Below are positions 48,549-58,710 of a stretch of DNA of 64,000 bases, piece after piece. Source of the DNA: Balanoglossus misakiensis (lineage: Eukaryota > Hemichordata); assembly GCA_040954595.2 (NCBI GenBank), contig JBECUI020000026.1, positions 310,001-374,000 on the forward strand, written 5' to 3'. Position 1 is the stretch's first letter, and each line of letters opens with the position of its first letter. The translations under genes and the position numbers were made by a program. The notes under the pieces are model-generated. The model was not told the origin of the DNA. It worked only from the letters and a program-made list of their open reading frames with translations, and ran no database searches.

Positions 48549-49936
48549 AGTCATGTTTCATAAGTCAGGTCCATGACATATGTACCGACATCTGTGATTG
48601 GTCCATCTGGTAATCTTAGGTCCACTTGAGGCACGGTGATTGGAGGGACCTTATGTGTTAGGTCTTATTATTATGTATTATTCACTAGACCTTGTAGGTT
48701 AGGTCTTATTACTATGTATTATTCACTTTACAGCTCCCTGATTGGTTAATGTGTAGGTCTCCAATTTTCACTGCCTCGTTATGCAAAGTCTTTTGTCCTT
48801 CTGAATACAGTTGTCGTATTCTGTCTGGCATGCTGCCTGCGCGTTGTCGAAGCTCGATCCCAGTGTATAAAGAAAGGCACTCATATAATGATTGGATTTA
48901 ACCTTTCCTTCACTATTCATGGCATTTTTTTGTGATACTGTGAACTAGATACTCGAAATAAAAATTGCCAGGAGAATTTTTTTATTTTATTTCCAGTGGC
49001 GGTTTGTTGAAATGGGCTAGTGTTTTGTTACGTAATGCTTTTCAGCGCATCACTTCGTGTAACACCTGGCTGAATACGAAGTGTGTGCTATTCATTCGAG
49101 CAAACCAAAAATATCTTACAATAGAACTGTTTAGAATAGCATTGCATTTCTTTAATTGGGATACCTCATTAGTTGCTTTACAGGTATGATTACTTTTATT
49201 GTACTTCTTTCACGAAGCTGCACCGTCATAGTTCCATTTTTATGAAAACAATATACGAATGTATAAACGGACAACGTACTCCTTTTCACAACATCTACGT
49301 CAAAACAAATTTACTTTAAAATAGTAAAACAACAATAATAATATTGATGATGAGAAGTAGGAGGGTGATTTAAGAAAATATACAACTGTTAGCAAAAATG
49401 CTTAGATGTGTTAATCAGATTTTCAAAGTCCATCTAAAAATCATTTAATCTTTCCAGGGTGCGGTTTATGTTGGAGATAGTATCAGTCAGGCTATTTCTC
49501 AGAAAATTAATGAATGATCTGCGGACATCCCGAATAATGTGTTACCACAACGCTAGCCAGGAAGCACATGGGACATTTCACAATGAGGCAGTGAACACTG
49601 GGAGACCAGACTGACACGTTAACCAATCAGGGAGCTGTATGGTGAATAAATACATATTAATATGACCTAACCTACAAGGTCCTGTATTATGAGGCAGTGA
49701 ACACATGGGGGACCAGACTGACACGTTAACCAATCAGGGAGCTGTAAAGCGAAAAATGCATAGTAATAAGACCTAACCTACAAGGTCTAGTGAATAATAC
49801 ATAATAATAAGACCTAACCTACAAGGTCCCTCCAATCAGCGTGCCGCAAGTGGACCTAAGAGAAGCGGATAAACCAATCAAAACATGCAATACATGTGTA
49901 TAGGACGTGTAATGTAGGTCATTTTGAAACAGGACT
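48549..49936. mobile_element. Second copy of the exon-carrying TIR element
   Basis: Same element as 977-2364 at offset 47572, inside the right copy of the direct repeat, with the same AAT flanks. One visible substitution lies in the right subterminal block (near 49601). Because both copies sit at the same place in the duplicated segment, the element inserted before the segment duplicated. Confidence 0.75.
48997..49517 (+). pseudogene. Second copy of the two captured exons
   Basis: Exons at 48997-49183 and 49458-49517, identical in layout to 1425-1611 and 1886-1945, with the same acceptors, donor and stop. See the first copy for the protein description. Confidence is limited by the missing start and unknown family. 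Confidence 0.5.
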
Positions 49937-50946
49937 AATGTGACCATGGACGTTACCACATTAGACTCTGTATTGTAAGTTTCTGAAGAATCGCAAAAAA
50001 TCATCAACAGTCTACATGTACTTCAACCTTGTGAGAAGTACTGTATAACACACAGGATATACTAGTCACTGTTGGTCAGGTTATTACACACTGTGGTCCC
50101 ATCTGGGGATTACACAAAATTAGGTATGTCTGTGTTCATGGGAAAAATCATGTGACATTGGCAAGCAGATATGACCTTCTGTAAGAACATTTCAAAGGAA
50201 CCAGACAAGTATTTTAGGGAAAACAACATTCAACAATGACAAAAACTGCCTCAAACCACATCTATCCAACTATCAACAAATTGTATAATATCTACTTCAA
50301 TCACCACGCCTACCAAAGTTGAAAGCAATCTGACTAGTAGTTTCAAAGAATACAAATTGCAAAAATTGCCCCAAGACCACAATATGTAAATTTCACCAAA
50401 ATGATATACAACATTACTTGGGTTACCTCTTGGAACAAGCATACCAAAATTTAAAAGCAATCTAAGGAGTTTCTCAGAAAATGAATTTTGACCAAAAATG
50501 ACAGATTACAAATTCTGCGACAATTTAAACAAAACCAACTATGATCACCTACCGGAAGTGTCATACTAAATTCTAAAGAAATCAGCCAATCTCTTTAAGA
50601 GGAAAAGATTTTTTTTCAAATGGTAAAACAAGACAAAATAATTGCATAAAAAATAGACAATTCACGATATAAACTCAAAGTATATCAGGTATGATGACAT
50701 TACCTACATGCATACAAATGTTCAAAGCAGTCTAACCAGTTGTTGAGTTTTGATCAATTCCACATATTTCACAGGTTATTTGCGTATTTTTGCAATGACA
50801 ACTTCATTTAAGCAAAATCCCATCTTCACACCAAAATAAAAAAAGCGTGGTTTCATGTTTTGGATCAGGGCAGACATACATCCATATATACATGTAACAT
50901 GCAGACACACATGTACACACACACACAAACACATGCATACATGGCT

Positions 50947-50995
50947 GCATACATACATACATACATACATACATACATACATACATACATACATA
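50947..50995 (+). repeat. CATA microsatellite, second copy
   Basis: Same tract as 3375-3427, contracted by one or more units. Confidence 0.95.
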
Positions 50996-53037
50996 GGGAA
51001 ACGGTCTGGTAATCAATGTTGTGACACTAGCATTAGGCCTTAAACCCCGGTGCGGAAAGTACTGGGGTTCGGATTAACGTGTGTTTGTACAGTTGTTTAT
51101 TTGGGAGTGGTCGTCGTGCATAATAACTGTGTAATTGATCTCATGTACATAGAAAATAATTGAACACTTTACACCTCTATGCGATTGACAGCTGTTTGAA
51201 TGGCGTGGTTATTGTTTCCCAGGGATGCTTCTGAAAAGCACTGAAACCAGATTTCTCCCAAAATCATCGTTGTTTCAAAAGCTCGTGTACTTTTTCATCG
51301 ATAACTTTATGTTGTGTGTGTTTATAAAGCCAACCACTGTCGTTGTGTGGTGTAATTCTTTATGCTTGGATCTGTTTGGGCCGATTTTCATAGAGCCAAG
51401 ATCGTTAGAGCCAAGATCGTTGGTGTTGTCTGTTGTCAGTCAAACGGCATTAAGATTCGCCACTGATTTGGGGGGTCTTTTATACCACGCATCGGGGTTT
51501 AATGTTTACGATATCAGGACAATTTATATCATATGAAGTTTTATGTATTCATAATTATTCAGAGAAGCAAATTTTTAAAAATGTGAAATTGTTATCAATC
51601 GGATGTGCACTGACAGCATGCTTATATGGAATACAGGTACTCTAACACAATCAGTCATAACACTTTTGAATCATCAATAAATAACATATAGAATAATTTT
51701 ACAGGATTTAATTATTTATATTTGAACGCAAAGCGTAAATTCCCTTGTGCCATGGAATTCACAATCTGCAACTGGTGGGGTCCTTCTGCCAGTAAGAAGC
51801 ATCAGATAAATTCTGCATGCTCATCACCGAGGCAATTTAGGTGTACTTTTGTACTTTGAGAACTGTCGGTTTTCGCAACTGAAACTCTGCTCACAGGACG
51901 GAGGAAAAACTAGAATGACAACAGCTATGTAAGCTCACAAAAGAAACACAGAGCATAGTTCTCCATACTCATATTTTAATGCAATAATTTTTGCTGAAAT
52001 TGGGGCGTCCGTGGGCAGGCAAAGGCAGTTCTAACTCAACTTGCAAATCAGGCCCATGTCTCTTGTTCCCTGAGACTGTCTGGTTCTAATAATAGCTGTA
52101 AGAACATAATCGTTGACCAAAGGGTTGGTTCAATTTTGCAACATTTTATGATTTCAAGCTGTGCAATATTTGCAACTCTGTTTCAACTTTGGTTGGAGGG
52201 ATGATGATGAAGCCATTTCACTGACAAAATAGCACTACTAACTGACATCCATATTTGTTTACAGTCAAATGCATTGCCATCAGAAAAATGCATACGAAAA
52301 AATTCTTATGTGAATAATACACACTTTCTTGCACAACTGCAAACTCTGTCACATTTGTGAAATTTTAAGGAAATTCATTCATTGGGTAGCTTTATGAATT
52401 CTTAAACAAACTTAGTCATGAAACCTAAATGGTTACCTTACACATCTGGCGGCTCGACTTCTGTGATATGATAGTCTTCAATTAATGTGTATGTGATTCC
52501 ATACAAATCCATATGATTACCTGAACGTACAAAATAAATAAAAAATAAAAAATAAATTAAAAATAAATAAGTATCTCATACATATGCATAAGTGCTTGTG
52601 ATAAATATATCCTGTATTTAAATAAACCTGTCATTTATTGACCTCGTTTTCCTATTAACCCAAAGGACTAGATTGCACTGTAATATTATTACAGCTTCAT
52701 TTCAATGCAACAGGTACACTACATCATATTGGAGCAAATATGCCAGCTCAACATTGATATAAAGAGTGTCAAAATATTGGTGGCTACAAAAGCTTGTGTC
52801 CCTTCAATCCATCCTCGCACTCAGGTGAAAACGAACGTCATTAGTTTTTGGGAAAAAACCTCTGAAATCAATTTCGGTGAGGCCAAATGTGTTCCAAAGG
52901 CAAACCGTTTCTGGTAAACAAATCAATGGCAAATAATTACTTCGGCGACATACCAATCAGTCAACATGGCTGCCTAATCGTTGGATAGCCCGGTTTCATC
53001 TCGCGATCATTCTGTCTTCCGATATGGCGTTGCATGG

Positions 53038-53140
53038 TTAAATTCGTCTCTTCTTTGCCGACATAGTCAGGCGACAGCGGTCCAGAAGCATAGGCAGCGA
53101 CGCCATCTTGTTTACAATGTGAAGTATCGACTGCGCATGC
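53038..53140 (-). promoter_or_regulatory. Inward NRF1/YY1-type module, right arm
   Basis: Duplicate of the module at 5470-5571: NRF1-like motif near 53131, AAGATGGCG context, and the same 22-codon ORF at 53106 down to 53038. It lies at the outer edge of the right arm and points inward, toward the inverted-repeat centre. Confidence 0.45.
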
Positions 53141-53787
53141 TCAATAATTTTCCGCGTTTTTTTTTTTGCCAACGGCGCGCGCGCGGTGTCTGGTATAGAG
53201 AAAATAACAAGCAAGTGCGCGATTATTCATTTGTAAAAAATCAGTTATACATTTGTCATCAACGTTTGAAAACTTTCAATGATCTTACCTCGGTAAGCAT
53301 TTCAAATAGGTACATTTTTATTTAGAACCATCGTATGTGGAAAATAATAAAACACAGAGTGGGGATTGGCCCTATGTTTGACTTGATCATACCCAGCTCG
53401 GTTTGCGTTTTGTCATTGACGAGGGTGTCAGACTTTTGCTGAGAGAGTGAGTTTCTATAGCGTAAACGTTTATCGACTGGACTTTCTGTGCGCCAACAAT
53501 TACATTATTTGTGGCCGGGGAACACGTGCAACTTTTGATGACTGTTTTTCTAGCGCCGTGTTTTTATCTTACGACCTAGAATACCTGCTTTCGTCACCAT
53601 GGTCTGCTCTGCACGTACTATGCTTTCCAGTTTATGTAGCTTGAAGTTGTACCACATTTTGGTTTCCGAGCTGTAGCGAACATAAAACCGAAACTAATAG
53701 CTACGTGTTGACCGCAGCGACTGCGTGTTTTTTTGTTGTATTCCCAACCTACAGTTTATTCTCATGCAGCTCAGACTGAGGTCGCTT

Positions 53788-54120
53788 CTAAGAGAAAAAA
53801 CAACAACATATTTTGGCTGCTGCCAGACCAGGAATGGAAAATCTTGAGTGGCGCTGGGCTGCATTTCTCTGTAGGACTGTAGTTGTATTGTGCAAGGGTT
53901 CGCCAGCATCGCCTTCAGACTTGTTGTCATAGTCACTGGTGGCGGTTTGTCCTGCACTACTCGTCGTTCTATTTGATGCGGTGGTATTATTCCCAGATGT
54001 CTGTGCCGAGGATCCTGCCCGTTTTCCGATTCTCTTCGTTTTGTCGGCCATTTGCTTCACTTTTTCTGTCATTGTTGCGACGTCAGTCTCTGTTGTTGTT
54101 CGAAGGAGGCGAAAGTCCAT
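53788..54120 (-). CDS. Second copy of candidate low-complexity ORF
   Basis: Identical to 6221-6553, within the right copy of the direct repeat. Identity gives no extra evidence for coding because the whole 7 kb is identical. Confidence 0.25.
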   Translation of the reverse strand: MDFRLLRTTTETDVATMTEKVKQMADKTKRIGKRAGSSAQTSGNNTTASNRTTSSAGQTATSDYDNKSEGDAGEPLHNTTTVLQRNAAQRHSRFSIPGLAAAKICCCFFS

Positions 54121-54206
54121 TCACCATTAATAGCCGAATTTCCAAGATCGTCCGTTAATTACAATGCGACGTCACGCTACCATGTCCTAAGAAAGACTAC
54201 AGGGCA

Positions 54207-54367
54207 CATTTTTTTATCTCGTGCGCACGACTTACGTGTGCATGTGATATTTTCTCGTGAACACGAGTGCGCTCGCAATTTTCTCGTGCGCACGAGATAT
54301 GCACGAGATAGCATGTTTCTCGTGCACACGAGAAAACATCTCGCTGGAACAAGATACTATCTCTTGC
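54207..54367. repeat. Array of palindromic CTCGTGnnCACGAG motifs, second copy
   Basis: Same array as 6640-6800, in the right direct repeat. The duplication ends about 250 bases further on. Confidence 0.7.
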
Positions 54368-54615
54368 ACAAGAAATAGAATAACTGGCAGCCACTATGAT
54401 GTCTGCCACAGGCAAATTTAAATATTCCACTCTGGATCTTCTTTCAGCCCTTCGGAAAACATGAGCATTTATGAAATCCGGCTCTCAATTTTTCGAGAAG
54501 TTCCAGCAGTTGTGGTGTCGCCAAAAACGAATGTATGCCATTCCTGGCGGAAAAAAATATGCAAGAGACGCTTGCAATACACTGCCATCTACCTGACCGC
54601 CCTACATGCCTTAAT

Positions 54616-55015
54616 AACACCGTGAGATATATTTTCTAAATTTGAGATTGAGTGAAAATTGAATATTTTCCAAATTAAACTGTATAAAACAGTGTAATGA
54701 TATGGAAATGGAAGAATTCAACAAAGAAATAATTTAATTTCAAATATGCCTACATACTTTGCCATTTTTTTCCAGTAGAAATAATTTTTTTCCTAATTTT
54801 CAATTAAATGACTGCCACATGATCTTAGTTTTTCCATGAAAAAATATAACAATTATTTCGCTTGTCAGTGAAAATATATTTCTAGTGGTTGGAAAAAAAT
54901 AGAATAAGTCAAATCTCTGAAAATCTGTCTTTATTCAAGAACAATAAAAACAATTAGTGGGGGAAACACCAAAAAATGAACACACACACTAAAATTGACA
55001 TTTTCTATGTATTAT
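54616..55015. other. AT-rich DNA after the duplication breakpoint
   Basis: Very AT-rich, no gene. It starts at the exact point where the 7 kb identity ends. Confidence 0.6.
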
Positions 55016-56597
55016 TTAGGAGGGGATAGAATTTGTTGCCGCCATTCTTGGGAGGGGAGAAATGAGGGCATATAATTTCGTGCCGTCATTTTTGGGAGGG
55101 GAGAAATGGGGGCATAGAATTTGGTGCCGCCATTCTTGCGAGGGGAGAAATGGTGGCATAGAATTTGGTGCCGCCATTCTTGGGAGGGGAGAAATGAGGG
55201 CATGGAATTTGGTGCCGCCATTCTTGGGAGGGGAGAAATGAGGGCATGGAATTTGGTGTTGTCATTTTTGAGATGGGAGAAATGGGGGCATAGAATTTGG
55301 TGCCGCCATTCTTGGGAGGGGAGAAATGAGGGCATGGAATTTGGTGCCGCCATTCTTGGGAGGGGAGAAATGGGGGCATGGAATTTGGTGCCGCCCTTCT
55401 TGGGAGGGGAGAAATGGGGGCATAGAATTTGTTGCCGCCATTCTTGGGAGGGGAGAAATGAGGGCATAGAATTTGGTGCCGCCATTCTTGGGAGGGGAGA
55501 AATGAGGGCATGGAATTTGTTGCCGCCATTCTTGGGAGGGGAGAAATGGGGGCATGGAATTTTGTGCCGCCATTCTTGGGAGGGGAGAAATGAGGGCATA
55601 GAATTTGGTACCGCCATTCTTGGGAGGGGAGAAATGAGGGCATGGAATTTGTTGCCGCCATTCTTGGGAGGGGAGAAATGGGGGCATGGAATTTTGTGCC
55701 GCCATTCTTGGGAGGGGAGAAATGAGGGCATAGAATTTGGTACCGCCATTCTTGGGAGGGGAGAAATGAGGGCATGGAATTTGGTGCCGCCATTCTTGGG
55801 AGGGGAGAAATGGGGGCATGGAATTTGGTGCCGCCATTCTTGGGAGGGGAGAAATGGGGGCATAGAATTTGTTGCCGCCATTCTTGGGAGGGGAGAAATG
55901 AGGGCATAGAATTTGGTGCCGCCATTCTTGGGAGGGGAGAAATGAGGGCATGGAATTTGTTGCCGCCATTCTTGGGAGGGGAGAAATGAGGGCATAGAAT
56001 TTGGTACCGCCATTCTTGGGAGGGGAGAAATGGGGGCATAGAATTTGTTGCCGCCATTCTTGGGAGGGGAGAAATGAGGGCATAGAATTTGGTGCCGCCA
56101 TTCTTGGGAGGGGAGAAATGAGGGCATGGAATTTGTTGCCGCCATTCTTGGGAGGGAATTTTGTGCCGCCATTCTTGGGAGGGGAGAAATGAGGGCATAG
56201 AATTTGGTACCGCCATTCTTGGGAGGGGAGAAATGAGGGCATGGAATTTGGTGCCGCCATTCTTGGGAGGGGAGAAATGGGGGCATGGAATTTGGTGCCG
56301 CCATTCTTGGGAGGGGAGAAATGGGGGCATAGAATTTGTTGCCGCCATTCTTGGGAGGGGAGAAATGAGGGCATAGAATTTGGTGTCGCCATTCTTGGGA
56401 GGGGAGAAATGAGGGCATGGAATTTGTTGCCGCCATTCTTGGGAGGGGAGAAATGGGGGCATAGAATTTGTTGGGGAGGGGAGAAATGAGGGCATAGAAT
56501 TTGTTGGGGAGGGGAGAAATGAGGGCATGGAATTTGGTGCCGCCATTCTTGGGAGGGGAGAATTGAGGGCATAGAATTTGGTGCCGTCATTTTTGGC
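55016..56597 (-). repeat. Minisatellite, 44 bp unit, about 36 copies
   Basis: Unit: gaatttggtgccgccattct, tgggaggggagaaatga and gggcatg. Since 44 is not a multiple of 3 and the unit lacks stops in any minus frame, all three minus frames stay open for 445-486 codons with a 44-residue period; plus-strand frames are also partly open. This is a property of the repeat and not evidence of three proteins. A few truncated units (56150-56165, 56470-56510) are present. Confidence 0.95.
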
Positions 56598-57517
56598 AAT
56601 TACTTTGAAGAAATGCTACTCTTCAAAGCTCCATTTGCTATAACTTTGTGCAATGTTTAAAGCATTTTTATGGATCTTGTGCAAGATTATTTTTCAAATT
56701 CATGAAACAGGATAAAATGCCCAGTGTCCAGCTTATTAACACAACCTATATGTATATAGTAAGCGTTGTTATTGTGTAAAATTTGAATTCAACATTACCA
56801 ATGGCTGTTGCACCGAAACAAGTTATGTTGACAAGTGGAATCCTGGGTATATAAGCATGCTGTTTTGAGTAGAGCAAGAAACTGCATTACTGGTAGGTAA
56901 ACACAACAAAAGTCGAAATTTTAAAATCTGAACACTCAATTTTTTGTTTAAAATCCCCTTTTTAATTTAACAAGTGAACAATTAAATTAGAGACAGCTTG
57001 CAGATAATATAAATGCTGTGTTAGTAAATATTAAAACAACTTTAAAACTACAGTATAAATTATAATAGGACCCAAAAATGGAAAAAAATGCTCAAAAATT
57101 TTAACAAAACTATGGTAACTCAGATCATGAAGAATGTCTTATAAGACAAAATAAATATATTGCAAATAGAAAAAACTATATATCAGGACTATATCAATCT
57201 GACCAGTGTTTGTGGAGTTTCCGAGTTTTGACCAATTACACATTTTCTCAGCTTATTTTTGGAAATGACAACTTCATTTGAACAAACTCCCATCTACAGC
57301 CTGGCCTATATCTGTACACTAAATATCAAGGTGATATGCTAAACAATTTCCATTTGTTTGATGTGGACATCCATCCATCTATCCATACATAACAGATCCA
57401 ATAATGTCCCGTTGTATAATACACATATACCAAATGGGACCTGAAATTAATACATACATATCACTGTGTAGAGTTTACACACCCCCATAATGCGTTTTCC
57501 GTGACCCCACTCTATAA
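56598..57517. other. 3' flank of the ParB-methylase-like gene
   Basis: AT-rich, with degenerate phrases similar to the arms (gaccagtgtttgtggagtttc near 57205). Presumably includes the 3' UTR of the minus-strand gene. No further exon found. Confidence 0.5.
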
Positions 57518-58710
57518 TCAGTCTGAGTCATCTACTTGCGATGCCCCGCTCCATCCAAATCTCTTTGTAGCTGCTGAGTAGATGTTGCCGAGCTGGTCTG
57601 CGTCGGTCTCCAAACAGATGCATGGTCTTCCTAACTGTAAAGCAGCAGTAAAGGCACTACCTGCAAACATAGTTGAGAAAAAAAAGTGAAAAAGTTATCA
57701 ATCAATCATCATCACACAAGTTTTATCAGAGTGACTTTATTTCAAATTTTAACTTATTTTTCATTTTCATTGCTTTGTTACAGTACACTCTGACCACACA
57801 TTTGTTTGCTTTGAAATAAATACTTCAGTTTCTTTAACTGAGAGGATACCTGACATTCAGACATTGTTCTAATAAGTGTTTAATTAAATTTACTGTATTA
57901 TAGGGATAATAAATAGCTTCAAAATCCTAATTATGAACAATAAAAATGCATGATTTTTTGTTTGTTTTGACCTTCCTAAGACACCAAAGACATACATAAC
58001 AAAACCATAACAATAACAATTTAAGCATGATATCTTTCATTGCAATCACTTTTGAATTTCTATACAAGTACACTTTTACAGTAATGGTGCATCAGAAAAT
58101 ATTTTACAAAAACAACATTTATAAAAAATACCTTGATTTCTTGTTACGTCAAGCATCCATCTTCTTTCGGCACAGAAAACTTTGATAAGTTCTGACAGAA
58201 AATCCTCCATCTTGTCGGCCTTTTCAATAACCCAGTGGTTATGATGGGGGCCATTGCCAAAATTTGTCTGCAATCTGTTAAACACCCCTGTCTCAGACCA
58301 GTAACCAACAACAATGCCTTTCACAGAATTCCACAAGGTCCTCGAAGCTATAAGAAGTGAAAATATGGAAGAAACACATTAGTCAAACACTGGCTTCAAT
58401 ATTTGTCAATCATTACAGCAGGAACTTTGTCATATGATGATAACTTTAATACAAGTTCATTTTTGGACTGCCACTGCATGAAAACACATTGAAATTTACA
58501 ACAAATATTATAGCACTTACAAGATTTGTTGTACTGCAGGAAGTAGAATCCTTCTTCAACTTTGCAGCAGGTCTTCCTCATTATTTTCTTTACTTTTTCG
58601 ATATCTGCTACTTCGCATAGTGCAATAACATTATAATAGGGTATGCTGCAGTCCAGATTAATTGATTTAATAGTTTTTAGCTCTTCTGTGAAACTGTTTT
58701 CACACCAGTC
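57518..58710 (-). CDS. Exons 9-11: beta-class N4/N6 methyltransferase-like domain, degenerate motifs
   Basis: Exon 9 has TIKSINLDCSIPYYNVIALC at the place of 'svDliitDPPYnv'; exon 10 has GNGPHHNHWVIEKADKMEDF then LIKVFCAERRWMLDVTRNQG, matching 'H.tqKP..l...li...s..gd.vLDpF.GsG'; exon 11 continues SAFTAALQLGRPCICLETDA, matching '.t..aA..lgR..igiE.d'. So catalytic block, then AdoMet block: the permuted beta order of CcrM-type enzymes. DPPY is changed to an IPYY form and FxGxG to a TRNQGS form. The fold looks kept while both key motifs have drifted, so binding or a non-catalytic role is as likely as methylation. Confidence 0.7.

Larger units (their letters stand above)
43683..53145 (+). repeat. 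Right arm of giant inverted repeat (~9.5 kb)
   Basis: Inverted partner of 11916-22250. The inner edge is near 43683 (gaattatgcaaattag) and the outer edge near 53145, just past the motif gcgcatgctc. The arms enclose about 21.4 kb containing the membrane-protein gene, a LINE fragment and a minisatellite. Relative to the left arm it has gained the TIR element 48549-49936 and a tandem amplification at its inner end (43683-44340). Content is AT-rich repetitive DNA including degenerate ~115-bp tandem units (50200-50760) and a poly-A tract near 45901. No coding gene beyond the captured exons noted separately. Confidence 0.85.
47573..54615. repeat. Right copy of the near-identical direct repeat
   Basis: Same-orientation copy of 1-7048, offset 47572 at the start and 47567 at the end because of small length changes in simple repeats. 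To its left (43683-47572) the right inverted-repeat arm continues; whether the left copy has the same continuation lies outside the window. After 54615 the sequence is unrelated to that after 7048. It carries its own copies of the TIR element (48549-49936), the inward promoter module (about 53038-53140) and the palindrome array (about 54207-54370). Confidence 0.95.

Noticed and set aside
55012-56599. Three overlapping long minus-strand ORFs (445-486 codons), Pro-rich
   Set aside because: They follow directly from a 44-bp stop-free tandem repeat; no splice, start context or conservation supports them.
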